Shown piece after piece: positions 24,525 through 37,993 of a stretch of DNA of 64,000 nucleotides. Source of the DNA: Capitulum mitella. Taxonomy: Eukaryota; Arthropoda; Thecostraca; Pollicipedomorpha; Pollicipedidae. Position 1 is the first letter of the stretch. Every line of letters starts with the position of its first letter. The stretch spans positions 6,131,685 through 6,195,684 of the forward strand of contig CP099848.1 of the NCBI GenBank assembly GCA_030062745.1. Reading direction: 5' to 3'. Made by a program: the position numbers and the translations under genes. The notes below the pieces were generated by a model. It saw only the letters and a list, made by a program, of their open reading frames with translations. It had not been told where the DNA came from and did not search any database.

Positions 24525-25052
24525 GGAGGGGCGGATTCGTCAGCCCTCTGGGTTTTCGCTTGTCATTCCTTAACGACTAGCGGGAGCATCACGATACTTC
24601 CTGGGTCCGTCTAGGGTACCATTGCAATAGTTAAAAAAGGGTTTAGCTGACTCTATAAAAGCATGCTCTCTGTGCCTGCGCTTCTTAAACCGGTAACTAT
24701 AGAACCATAATGCAGTATGTTACCTATCTTTTTCATTTTACGGAATCACCTGAGGGTAAATTTTAGACGTTAGGTATAACGAAAATAGCGGATTATACGT
24801 GAATTCGTCACAAAATCAGCGTATCTCTCTAATGCTCTCTAATGTTCAAATGGGAGCATTGTCCGTACAGAAAACTACCGGCCTAACCTTTGCCTGAACA
24901 TTTTCATGATCTTTCAGAATTCATTAACACACATTTTCACCAGGCGTAATTTCCTCAATTTTATAGTCATAGTCCATATTGTCTATTAGTCTACAGTCTA
25001 TAACTTATCCAGGAAGCATCGTGGTACTCCAGCAAGTCGTTAAGGAATGACA
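24525..25052. mobile_element. Inverted pair of 44-bp arms derived from the family-1 short end
   Basis: At 24525-24605 there is a degraded family-1 short-form end (GGGGCGGATTCGTC.., GGGTTTTCGCTTGTCATTCC, then TTAACGAC..). The 44 bases 24562-24605 return as a reverse complement at 25009-25052 with only a few differences, enclosing about 400 bp with no coding potential. The interior contains repeated AGTCTATA/AGTCTACA motifs near 24970-25070. This looks like a small derivative element whose arms were taken from a family-1 end. Confidence 0.6.
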
Positions 25053-27090
25053 ATAGTCTATAACACATAGTCTATTGTTGAAAACCGGCAATTCTGGTAA
25101 TTTTTCCGACTGACACCTTTAACAGAGAAGAAATGCTTTAGGATATAGAAGGAAAATGGGAAAGGTAGGTTTATGAAAAAAAAACTGGGAGTAATTAGCC
25201 ATTTCTTCTAAATAATTACCTTCACCGCACGAAAGACGTATTGTTAAATCTGGCACAGATGAACAATAGCATCGTAAAAAACTCATAGGAAGCGAAACTT
25301 ATCACAACTTAGGGTCTTCATAGCAACAGAACATTCAGCGAAGTCTGAGACTTCTTGAGTAGGTTCGAAAATATCACGATGTGTTGACACACCCTCAAAA
25401 ATAACTAAGATGCCTGTAGGAGAGGATGACGCTTTAGACAATCAGACGCCTAAGACTGGCTGTCTTTGAAAAGGACCAATCAGACCCCGCTCTCCCGCAG
25501 TGCTCAATAGACGGCGAATCACATGCCGCGTAACATAAATGAGGCGGGGCCTGCAGGAGCCCGCGTTTTTTGAGGGCAATGCCAGATCCAGTGAAGGGCA
25601 TTTCTCGCGGGTCTAGGCGAGAACGCCACTTGCCCGGCATTCCGACGTGGCGAGACAGATGTGGAAATTACCACATCTGTCTCGAAAATTTCAAAGGGGC
25701 AAGGTATCTGTTCTGATAGTTTTAATTCTGACTGATGTAATGGCGGTTGTCATGGGCGCTGGAATCGGGGAGGCAAGGGGGGACAACTGCCTATTAACTT
25801 TGGGCAACATTTCGCATTAACCCCCATGGTGTTGCACGGAAAGAAACGCGGTAGAAATCATGTTCCTTCCCCTTCCTCATCTCCGCAGAGGTTTCACCGG
25901 TCCTGACCGTCGCAGTTTTACACGTAAGACAATATTGTTGTTGTGAGAACTGATGGTAGTTGAAGCACAGGAAATTTCGCGTAATATTGTGAGTACGTTG
26001 CAAGGCCTCGGATAATAAGCTAACAGGGAGAGGCGATTGCCACCCAGTGATGGAAATTGCCTCCCAGTGAACGGCTTTCCCTCCCCCAGCGGAAACCGCA
26101 AAAGTGCATGCAGGCTGTTACCCATATATATTACTTGCGTTCAATGCTCATTTTTTGTTTCTGGTAAATTTAAAACATGTATTTCTTCCTGCTTTTGAAG
26201 TTCTCCATCATATTGCTTGATCTGGTATCAACAGTGTCCCATTATGTCGGCCAATTCTTGCTTATCATTGTGGAGCATCATCTACATTAGTTTTGGCATT
26301 TTATTTCGAGCATCTTTGCTGTCTCACGGTATGAAAATTGGTGAGCCGGCATTCCCGCCATGCGATCGCTCACAGGGGTGAACTCGGACGCGCTGTCTGC
26401 GTCAATAGTGAAGGCAGTCGACATCGACAATCAACTATATCAGTCACGATTGATCTCCCACACAATGGCGTCACGTCATCATCTTTACGATAATAGGAAG
26501 TAGTCAATATCGTACTGTTTTAGGTACTGAAATTTGCTGAAAACACTAAAACTACAAATTAAAAAGGTAACTTACTATGACTCAACTCTCGATGAAAATG
26601 CGCGCCTCCCCCACGCCATTTTTTTTGCAATACGCGCACATATAAGCATTATTTTATTTCAACATCAATATCTGATCAAAATCAACAGTATTGGCGATTT
26701 TCATTCGCTATGAAATGTGATAAGATGCGCCAAAAACGCCATGAACAGCTGTTTCTCCCAAATTGCCCTCCCCAGTCAAAATCCCTTATCCGAGGCCCTG
26801 GGACGTTGCGAATTCGTTGTGAATACGACCAATGTGATTTATCGTGAAGGACATTTTGATCTAACACATAACGACCAGTACCGGAAAATACATTGAGGAA
26901 TGTGACCACAGGGATGGAAACAAAAGTATCAGATTTAGCCTTGCCTTTCAGATCTCTGGAATTAAAGAAAAACCTACACAAAAATATTCAACATCTGCCA
27001 ATAACATCCATCTGATAAACGACGAAATAACCTTTTATATATGCTCCGCCTTCTTTTGCTCACAGGATGAGAACGGAGGTCTTAGGTTTG
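25053..27090. other. No recognisable gene; short internal repeats
   Basis: Apart from the perfect hairpin at 25651-25684, the stretch holds a short degenerate repeat of 20-25 bp (ATTGCC(A/T)CCCAGTGA) in three tandem units at about 26035-26095. Frames are below 100 codons without domains. Confidence 0.4.
25651..25684. repeat. Perfect hairpin (14-bp arms, 6-bp loop)
   Basis: The arm CGAGACAGATGTGG, loop AAATTA and arm CCACATCTGTCTCG give a mismatch-free stem. It stands alone, without a T-run or a coding neighbour to make it a terminator. Confidence 0.9.
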
Positions 27091-27094
27091 GAAC

Positions 27095-27270
27095 AAATTC
27101 GATTTTGGCCTTGGCCTGACCTCGCGACCTGTCCTCAGGTCAACCAAATTGTTGCAGTATTTTTACAGTTAATCTGCGCGCCCATATAAAGTTTTAAACT
27201 CTGTCCACAAAACTTTATTTTGGGCAGCAGTTTGAAGTTAACTCTAAAAGATTTTCAGTTCTGGAATCCC
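27095..27270 (+). mobile_element. Internal fragment of a family-1 element
   Basis: Matches the right half of family 1: GGCCTTGGCCTGACCT.., then GCCCATATAAAGTTTTAAACTC, then TTTATTTTGGGCAG, corresponding to 11330-11480 of copy A. Neither terminus is recognisable. Strongly diverged. Confidence 0.45.
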
Positions 27271-27274
27271 TGTC

Positions 27275-30200
27275 CTTATTTAGATCTACTGTAACTCGGT
27301 GATCCTGAATGTTACTGACGATTTTTTTTGCAGCCAAAAGATCCACTACTTAATTTTGTGTAGATACCGCACGGTTCAGGAGGTATTTCGGGCAACCTAA
27401 GGGCGTCAAACTGATCCCGCCAACCCAACCACGTGTTACTTAGCAAAACTGAGAAACCTCTTAATGAACTAAAAGAGAGAAAAGCCCAGTTTGCAAGTGA
27501 TGATGAACATTTCAAATTCCTTTTTTTCATTTTACTTCAAGTTTCTGTTGTGTTATGTGACTCTCGGAAATGATGAGAAACAGATATGACACGTTCAAAT
27601 AATGTCAACACAGTCAAAACGACTGTTGAAATGAAACTGGCAAATGGAAATGACAAAAATGGCTTTGAAAGCTATTCACGAACTGAAAGAGGACCTGAAA
27701 CTATGTTTTGCTCTGGCTGCATATAATTTTCCTGCGACCAAAGTTGCGTCAGCACCGGACGTGGCTGCAGCTTTGTTGTGATAAACACTCTGTAGGCGAA
27801 AAAAAACTGTACGGCAACAATGAGCAAAACTTGTCCGCAAAGCTACTACGGACACTGCGACGACAGACTAAAGCCGGGGTCCCGAGGACGGTGCTGCCAG
27901 CGGCTGAACACTCACAGCATACACCAGACGCGACGATACAGCCAGCTCAGACCGAAGACTGCGAATGCCACTTAATCTAACGAGGACCAAGCGCGACACA
28001 GTTAGCGCGCCCGGTGGGACGTCCTGGACTGCTGGAGCTCAGCACGCAGAGCGACGAACGGGCGCGGCCGGCCGCGCTGTCGCAGAGGATCAGGCTCGGC
28101 GACTTGTGAACGACGCTCCCAGACTCACGTGCCGTAAAACGTGGCGTCAAGGGGGAGGGAAAGCCTGAGGCCGTAGGGAGTCAGCAAAGTAATCGTCCTG
28201 TCTTCCAGTTCTGGTGAATATTGGCTTATGTGACCCGGGACCTAGTAGCCCAGCAATGCAGCCCTGCCGGAAGCCGGAGCTATTTGGAAATCATTCGCCG
28301 GTGTCCGGCTTGCAAGTTTGGGCAAGGAAAGCCAAGCAAGTCACTCCGACTTGAACTTTCGTGCTGCGGTCGGCACAAGAGTTTGCGGTCATTTTCTTTA
28401 ACGTTATTTCCTTTATTTCCGGGTCACCACACGCACACATAATCCGTTCCCAAATAGAAACGGGATTTCCTCGACTGCCTCACCCAGCCGTGTTAAACAG
28501 AGCTGATGTGCAAGAGCTACAGAAGGCGACCAAAATCACGTCGATCTGCATCACCGGACGCTGCTACAAACAAGCCCTCCACTGGCAAAGCATAGGGACG
28601 GACCAGCCATGCATCACGTCTGGCTGAAGAAAGAACGCACCACCCAAACTTTGGCCTTTGCTTTGCATGTTTGACCTTCTATAACCAGCACACAATGAAT
28701 ACAAGATACGGCAAGCATATGGCATGAATCAGACATCGTACGCGGTATTTATTTTAGGTGGACATATCGTGACTATGCTTGCATAACCAATGTGTATGTT
28801 AGCGGTAAAATGAATTCCATCCACGTATATCTGCAAGAGTCGGGTAATAGCAAAGCAAAAATATAGGAAAACGTGCATTACAAAACCACGTACGGGTTTG
28901 CACATTTTTTTACTTTCTTCAGAATTTACCATTCAGGCAGCTTTCAAATCCCCATGAAATAGTTATTTCGGAACCCCGTAATATAGACAGCGTGGCTATC
29001 TTTTGATCTTTCTATCGGTAGTTCAGCTTCCTAGATGCGGGCAGCATTTAACACTTTCGATTCAATGATATGTGTTTTAACACAGGCACTGAGTACGTCT
29101 GAGACAATCCCGTTGGTATCAAGATGATTGGTCAAGGAAGCGTAGTTCCAGAGAACCCCATTCCAGCAAGCAAATAAGCAAGCGAGCATCCAGGGTTCCG
29201 GGTTTCTTCGCTGGCACGACTGCGTTTGCTCACTTCGCTCACTCATTCCATGTGAGAAAGTCATGTAATCTGAAGTAACGCGGTGGATTTGTGGTCCCTA
29301 CCTACCCTACAGCTTCCATGTCAGCTGTAATATATCACAAGAGAGGTCGATTTTCCACGTCCGCCAGCGCTGGTAATTTTCATTGACTCTGCACGTGCTT
29401 AGACATGTACTTAGACAAAGAGAGTACCGTTCATGGACGTTTGGGATCATTTACCCGACGGTAGTGAGGAAACTCTATTGGTGAGGGAATTTCAGCACCA
29501 GATATTTAACCCGAGCTCTGCCGGCCCTCAAGACGCCCTTCCCTCGGCCAAAAGGATATCCCCCCCTCGTTGGAACTTAGGCTCTGTGCGTCACACAGAA
29601 AAATGAAATACAAGCAAAGAAGTGAGGTGAGTCGAATATAAGGCGAGTCGACGCATAAAGATGAGTCGAAGCAGCACATGGCTTTTTTGCTTAACTTAGG
29701 TCAATATTCAGGTGATCAGATGTCATCATAGGTCAGATTGAGTTGGAGTCGAAGTGGGATAAAAAATATTTTCATTTTGACGAAACACTAAAATGATCAT
29801 TAAAATGGTGGACACATTCATGCCACAAATGGCGCAATTAATCAATGACATCAGGTCAAGCCTCATTTAAAGTGCGTTTGTGGCGATATTGTGATGCATC
29901 GCGCCTCGACTTACCCGGTGGTTTGGTAACGAGTTGGATTGTGTGCGAGCAGCGTACGAAAACACTTCATAAGTTTTCGTCACTGCCCCGAAGGTCAACC
30001 TGTGTCCAGTAAGGTCACAAAAGGCCACTAATCTTTGATGACGTCTGGTGAAATCATTTTGACCTAGGGTGTTACACGGGTCTATTTTTGCGTCAAATTT
30101 GACTTCATCGATTGCTTTTAGGTAGACAGTTTGGTTTTCGTATGTTCCTAACAACAGGTACTCATATCGGGGCCATGACGTGAACCAAGGTTACGCTTAT

Positions 30201-30463
30201 ACTGGCAATATCATGGAAGCGTTTGTCATTAGTCATGTTTTTGACAATATAACATGAAACTCCGCAAATATTCGCCGAAATTTTCGCCAGATCTCAAAAC
30301 GCGCCCAAAAATGGTTTGGCCTTAGATTATTGAACTTTGGTTTTCAAAAAAATCCAAAATAAACAAGTTGTTAGGTTTATTGCATTTCATTACTCCCGTA
30401 ACTTTTATAAAAATCCGTCCAATCCTAGAAAATGTAACGAGTATTTCAATTTTGTCCGAGGAT
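27275..30463. other. No recognisable gene; one GC-rich patch
   Basis: A GC-rich, CpG-containing patch lies at about 27840-28170 but carries no recognisable reading frame or promoter motif. The rest is AT-rich with short frames. No shared repeats were found. Confidence 0.4.
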
Positions 30464-30493
30464 TCAGCTGGCTAACCTCGGTTAGCCAGCTGA
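30464..30493. repeat. Near-perfect palindrome (14-bp arms, 2-bp centre)
   Basis: CAGCTGGCTAACC at 30465-30477 and GGTTAGCCAGCTG at 30480-30492 form a 13-bp perfect inverted repeat with a TC centre, plus one outer T:A pair. Such short-centred palindromes can extrude cruciforms. No adjacent gene suggests an operator role. Confidence 0.9.
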
Positions 30494-31779
30494 CCTGCTT
30501 GGAACTTAAATTTGCACACAGGCTGTAAAATGAATGCGAAAAAGGCATTGAAGATTTTGTCGCTTTGCGCGCCGCCGTTTCTTAGCTACGCTCGGAAAAC
30601 CTGAGAGGGTGTATTTCCGCCCCCTCCCCATCTGGCCCGGCGAGGGTTGATAGTCTGGTCTATTTGAGAACCAGGAAGCAGACGTGTCAGCAAACAACAA
30701 AAGCAAGCAATAAACTTCCACTCGGCACACAGGCACAACACGCTGCAAACATTGCTCTACGTGCTCGATAACTTGCATCGATGTGACGGTTTGGACGCGA
30801 TGAGTCCTGGAAAAGGTCTGGGAAATTTCGCGTGACATGGGTTTGATTAACTACCAACCATGCTTGGAGCACTGAACAAAAGTACGGCCGGAAACATCAT
30901 TTGATACGCACTATGTTTCTGCATGTACGGCACACCGTGCCTGCTGAAGACAGAACATGGCGAAGTTTGTGCGAATTCGCCAGCGAAAAATAAAAACAAA
31001 AATCTGGACGAAAATTCCGAGATTTTCCGCAGACTGCCATATAACAATCGCTTCCACCATTCTGAAATTGGCACAACTGAGCGTAATGACATTTTACGTT
31101 CTACCCAAAAAATTTCCATATTAATGCCTTGACAGATCACTAACTTATGGCCCCTCTCTCGAGGACGTATCATAAAGAAAACCTGCTAAGGCTACGGCTG
31201 ACATCGTTTAGCAAGCGTTGCCTTTTAAAGTACTTCGCATTACTCAGTTTTATGCAACAGTGTCGCCTATGCTTTTAGTGACATCCGCACTTGGTCTTCA
31301 AATGGGTCAACGTCGCTAAAGTCGAAAGGGTCAAGGTCAACGATCGTCAGTTAAGTTCACTGACCTTCTTTTACCTTCTGTTGACCACGGAGGGGTAACA
31401 GAATAATTGGAAGCACTAAGTACGGGCAGTTCAGTCCCTTTCTTTCGCATCACCGTCAAAAATCCTTCTACTTTTCTTAAAAGCGACTTGAAGGATACAT
31501 CTCATAGGACCAAATGGAAATCGGAATCAACCAATTAGACCTCAATTTGCGCTACTGTAAGGTCAACATGTGGTCTAAAGGGTTCCGAATGGATATCGTA
31601 GTGCAGTAGCAAGACCAGACTATGCGCTCGTTTTTCTTTGATCGCTCTATCGTGTCCGGTTTGGCTGTGGGCTATAGCTATCACCGTTCTCATGTGTCGT
31701 CGAAAGTTCAGTTCAGTTCAGTTCAGTTAGTGAATACTGGTGATGGTTAAGAGTGTAAATTTCGTGATTTGGAGAAGTA
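30494..31779. other. No gene; small GTTCA repeat
   Basis: A (GTTCA)n run of about five units lies at 31706-31729. Frames of around 110 codons on the minus strand (30506-30838, 30847-31173) have no domains. Nothing else was recognised. Confidence 0.45.
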
Positions 31780-31955
31780 CCAACGAGACGTAGACGCAGG
31801 GACGTTGATTCCTGTAAATCATTAGGGGGAGGGGGCGAGACGAGGGCCTGACAACCTAAGCTCCGCCCAAATGTGTTTTGCTCGACGGATTTAACCCACT
31901 TTATTTTAGCCAACTGAAATTTACAAGTTTTTTTGTTGTCATTTATCAAATGTAA
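31780..31955 (+). repeat. Dispersed repeat family 3, copy 2
   Basis: Partner of 16905-17090: GTAAATCATT + G-run, CGAGGGCCTG, CAACCTAAGCTCCGCCC, AATGTG, GGATTTAACCCA and a T-rich tail. The copy runs directly into the (GA)n microsatellite at 31964. No inverted termini were seen. Confidence 0.5.
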
Positions 31956-31963
31956 AATGCATA

Positions 31964-33400
<1,437 letters not shown>

Positions 33401-33485
33401 GTCCTGCACAGCCTAAGTGGCCTGGTGCGATCGATACTGGATAATTGTTCCGGAGGGTTGCCGGTTCAAATCCAGACGAGGGCTC
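33401..33485 (+). repeat. tRNA-derived sequence (SINE head or tRNA pseudogene)
   Basis: An A-box-like stretch AGCCTAAGTGGCCTGG lies at about 33410-33425 and a B box GGTTCAAATCC, one or two changes from the Pol III consensus, at 33463-33473. The spacing is that of a tRNA with a variable arm (total about 85 nt). GTCCTGC at 33401 and CGAGGGC at the 3' end can form five of seven acceptor pairs. The T-stem and anticodon arm are imperfect, so an active tRNA is unlikely. I saw no second copy, hence SINE versus single pseudogene is open. Confidence 0.45.
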
Positions 33486-34060
33486 AAAACATGACCACGC
33501 TTTTTCACGACGCAGGACTATGAAGGAAAATTGCCATCGAGATGCATCATCCATGATGCAAGTTGATCTATGACGCACATGCGTTACGGAAAATCGCACA
33601 TGACTCCTTGATGCGTTCCTCGGATTTCATCCAGTGACCCCATATCTCGCCAGTCCACGTAACACTTGAGACAGCAGCGTTGGTGACTAGCTGTGTTCCG
33701 CTGTCTCAGGTCAGTGACAGACAATCTCGTCTTTTTTTAACTCTGTGCAACGGCAGAAACGAATTTCGTTCACGTTTCGTCCTCACACTACACAATTCTT
33801 CCGGAATCCCCCACGCTAGGTGGGTTTATCGTTTACCAATTGGCTGGGAAGCCCTTATCGCCCTTACTATGGTGTCTCGCCTGACTGGGCGTCGATGTCA
33901 TAGATCTAATTCGGCGAAAACCAATGTCAACTCGACTAACGGCAATTCAATGGTATTTCAACAATGTTTCGATAGTCTCGAGTGCTGCTAGCCGACCCGC
34001 CATTGAAAACACGAATGTTCATGGCACTGGAACATTAAGGTCGGTGTGAAAAATGGCATC
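33486..34060. other. No recognisable gene
   Basis: A 103-codon plus-strand frame (33680-33991) has no recognisable domain. No shared repeats. Confidence 0.4.
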
Positions 34061-34065
34061 TCTCC

Positions 34066-34152
34066 TGATATATATATGATATATGATATAGATATATAGA
34101 TATATATTGTGCATACATGCGTGCGTGCGTGCGTGCATGGGTGTGTATGTGT
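34066..34152 (+). repeat. Compound microsatellite: AT/GATATA then GTGC
   Basis: TATATATGATATATGATATA-type sequence is followed by a GTGCGTGC(GTGC)n run and a GTGTATGTG tail. Confidence 0.9.
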
Positions 34153-36995
34153 TTTTGTAGTGCATTCCTCAAAATGCGGAGAAATGGTCACCTACGCATC
34201 GGTCACTCGGGACGTTTATTTTATCAACTTTTTGTTTTTTTTCGGCCTAACGTTCCAACGACAAAAGCTAGCGGCCAAGAATCCCCAGTGACCCTACCTC
34301 AGTGGCACATGTTTACTTCATGGCAAAAAAATGCTGACCAGGTCACAACAAATGAAGTCATAAGGCCTCAAGATTGAATCGCGAACGCAGTTTTCAGGTG
34401 CAGTTAGGCTCGCGGTATCAGTCTTTTCCTTGGGACGCGGTTTGCATGCTCATCAAGGATAACGCAGATATTTAGCATCAGTTTGGGTGATTCAGAAGTA
34501 ACCTCGAATGAAGTCAACGGCGGTCAGATATAGTCTTTGCACAATTTCGACTTAACCATTTTCCTGAAACAAATTTAGCACCGATAACCACCGTTTTGCA
34601 GATACGGTAAACGAATCCCATTTTTAGCTTCTCATGAAATTCTTCACTGGAAACACGCAAAATGTAAAGGATAGGTCATGACCAATTTTTCCTCGTAACC
34701 TAGTTTGATCTCGAGTGCTTTCTACGAAAAGTGACTCAAAGTCTTTGTCCCCAAAAAAATAAAAAAATAATAATAATATTAGTTCGTTTGGTACCAAATA
34801 ACGCCAACCGTATGCTTACGAACCATGGGTTAAGAACCTTTTGTCTTATGAATCGTTGACTTACGAACCTTGGTCCGGTTGCCCCTATGTTTGAACGGCT
34901 GCAGACCCTAAACGCCCCCCCCCCCTTGGGCGCGTTAGTAAAAGCATCCCGTATGTCGATAGTTTTAGTTAAACCTCACCCAGCAACCCCCATCGAATTT
35001 TTATTATATCACGAAAAGTATTTTGGTTGGATGCTAAAATTTTAGACACCTGAGTCGTCATTTACTGCGCATATTTTCAAAACAAAAAGTTTGTTAAGGT
35101 TAGGTCATGTCACGAAGGCATGACGCCATTCTCAAGGGTCTGCAGACCAGTTTTGCGCAAAAATGGTAGCGTTCTCATGGTAACCCGGTGCTGCCGGCAG
35201 ATTTGATGTTTGCTCGAGTTGAACAGCTAGCAGCAGTCACACAACGTAGCATAATCTACATTTCATGGTGCGATCGGGTCAGTGACCTTAACTGATATTG
35301 GTTAACCTCGAATTTATGTCGTTTTTTGGGCTTATTCTTATGTTTACGAAAGGAAATCGCACTTACGGGGCAACCTAAAGTCAAACTAGTCTTGAATGGA
35401 CTATGTCTATGGGCTCTATTAAATTCAAGCCCCCCTCGAAGTCAACCGATGTCATCGAATTCGGGTGAGTTCGTATGACCTCCAACCTCGGAATAAATGT
35501 GAATGGTCCTGGTTTATTCACGCGAATGGACGTGAATAAACCAGAATGGTACAGAATAAATGCCTTATTCCAGATCATTGACCCCAAGCATCGTTCTTTT
35601 GATCCGCGGTAAATAAAGATAGTCCAAGGTCAGTCGAGATCATGACCACGGATAGCCTCGGATGCCTTTTCTTTTACCTCGGGTAGACGCTAAGTTTTTT
35701 GGGCGCTATTTGGAATTCGGCATGCATTTTGCACCATTGTGACTTATCCAGGTTCATTTCGTGGCAGTCCGTGTGCTCTAGATTCCATACCCTTCGAGTC
35801 GGCCGCTGGATTTGACCTGACCTGACCTGTTTCATTGGCTAAAAGTAACGATAAACTGTGCCATTAGATTCTCATGGCTTCAAGGAAGCTTATACTGTTT
35901 ATCGGTTGTCTCTAACTGTGAAACTTCATGATATGTGGTCTTTGAAACAAAAAGTTTTGCCATTCTTTGTCAATAGCGGGTCACTGATCTCATCTGGGGG
36001 CCCATTGGTTGACCAAAAATCTTAAACTCGGATGCTCTTGGCTTGCTCTCATGGCCGAAAATACACTCGTTTCGTTTTTGTTTCGCGGCTCTCGCATGAT
36101 GAGGAGAGAAACGGCCAGGCAGGTTCCACCCGTCCCACCTCGCCTGAGACGGTATAATAAAAAGCTCACGCCCGGCGAGGGCTAAAGCGTTTTTTTCCAA
36201 CCTCGTCAAATTCGGCATTATTAGCCACCTGTCTGCGTGAACACTTCGATTTCCAGAGGCCGGGACCACAAGCCACTGCTTGCCTCCGTTTTGATGCACC
36301 CGAATGTGCTCGGAACACTTCTGTCTTACTATAAGGGACTCGACAAATCTCTGAACTTCTCAAAACCCTTCCAGTCACCATAAGTTAAGAAAAAAATAAG
36401 TGAAATAAAGTAGCCGCACGACGTATCTGTCTTACGTGAGGTTCCCAGATTTGAGGTAAAAGTAATAAGAGGTGTAACATACGAAATTCTAGCTCACAGG
36501 AACGGATCGACAGTCCCATGGGGCTACAGTGACTTACAAGGGCTGTATACAGTAAGAGAAATTAGCATGAGCTGAGCCAATGGCGGTATTATACGGCGCC
36601 GTAACTTTCAGTGGAGGCGCTCTTCCGGCATCCGACAGTGGGAGCGAGCTTAGCCCTCCCCTATATGGGGGAGGGGAAGATGCAGCTTCCCTTGAGGTTT
36701 CCCGAGGATAACTTCCTAACGGTTTGCTTTACCCATCTGAAACTTGGTGTGCCCTCTGTAGCATTATTTCCGCATATTGCGATTCAAATTTGTCCTCTAT
36801 GTTACGATTATTATGATTATTATACGATATATGATATATTATGTTAAATTTGTCCTCTATAATAACGATCTGTGGCGTCATAATGGGAGCCATATCGGCC
36901 GTTTTCGCGCGTCAACGCGGCCATTTTACAACGGTCTCATTTCTCTCATTCTCATTTCTGTCTCACTGTAAGACGGCTGGAATGCACGCATGCAG
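34153..36995. other. No gene; hairpin at 35510-35543
   Basis: The 13-bp arm TGGTTTATTCACG (35510-35522) is exactly inverted at 35531-35543 around an 8-bp loop. A C-run lies at about 34916-34925, and CAAATTTGTCCTCTAT occurs twice (about 36784 and 36847) in slightly different contexts. Frames are short and domain-free. Confidence 0.45.

Positions 36996-36997
<2 letters not shown>

Positions 36998-37045
<48 letters not shown>
36998..37045 (+). repeat. (AT)n microsatellite
   Basis: Uninterrupted TA repeat of 48 bp. Confidence 0.98.
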
Positions 37046-37048
<3 letters not shown>

Positions 37049-37447
37049 CCAAAAATGTTATGTTCCGTAAGACTAAGCAGACATTTGGTATGCTCTTGCT
37101 CGTTGCCGGGATTACCAAAAAAGTAAGCTGAGGCCATGAGCTACGTCGGGAAACACGTTATTTTTTGTATCTGGAAATGCGATAAGAAACAGGTATCGCA
37201 AAACAGTCTACATACCCGGATTGCTTTTGTCGCAATTTGTCGTTTATTTCGCGAAAAAGGGGCGGCATGCAGCCAAGGCCTGACTTGCTCCGACGGATGG
37301 AGCGGCGCCGTCCACGGGATGATGAACCTACAGTGCCACGACATGCCTTCAGTTAAATTTCATGGGAAACATTGACTAAAAAGAAAAACGCTTTAACACA
37401 TCCAAGTCACGACTGTCTGATAAGCCGAGGTCACTCTGGGTCACTGG

Positions 37448-37527
37448 CTTAAAATCACCATGGATGGCCTAAGACGACCTCGGGTAACCTAAGATGACCT
37501 TGAATGACTTAAGATGACATTTTGATG
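37448..37527 (+). repeat. 20-bp tandem repeat x 4
   Basis: Units start at 37448, 37468, 37488 and 37508 with consensus near CCTAAGATGACCTTGGATGA. Units differ at three to seven positions but keep exactly 20-bp spacing. A similar but more decayed TGACCT(A/G)-rich series lies inverted at about 48355-48450. Confidence 0.7.
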
Positions 37528-37993
37528 CAATTCGGCAGTAGCGTTGGTTAATTCAAATGATATACATGACTTCATCTACCGTTACCTTCAAAAAATAATT
37601 CTGCAGCTCCGAGAACAAATTTAAGTCGACGGCCCCGCTAGACAAGGACTGACATAGTATGACCTGGATCAGAATCCATTGGTAAAATCCATGAAAGGTT
37701 ATTCTGTGGGGTACAGATGGACTCATGGTTGACTGACTAACATTATGATGTCCATTTCCCCGCATTATCATTTATTCTTCCGCATTCATTTGCTCTTACT
37801 CAACAAAGTACCACATTATACCAGTTTCTGACCTTTGACCGTGCCTAAATGGTCGCCTGTCGACTTGAAACCTTAAAAGGGATACCAGTCGGAGATTCGT
37901 CACGCTCGACACGCCGTTTTTTCCGCGACGCTTTAGGACGCACAGTGTGGAAATGGTCCATGAAGGCTGGTGTCCAGCCCGTCCCCCTTCAGG

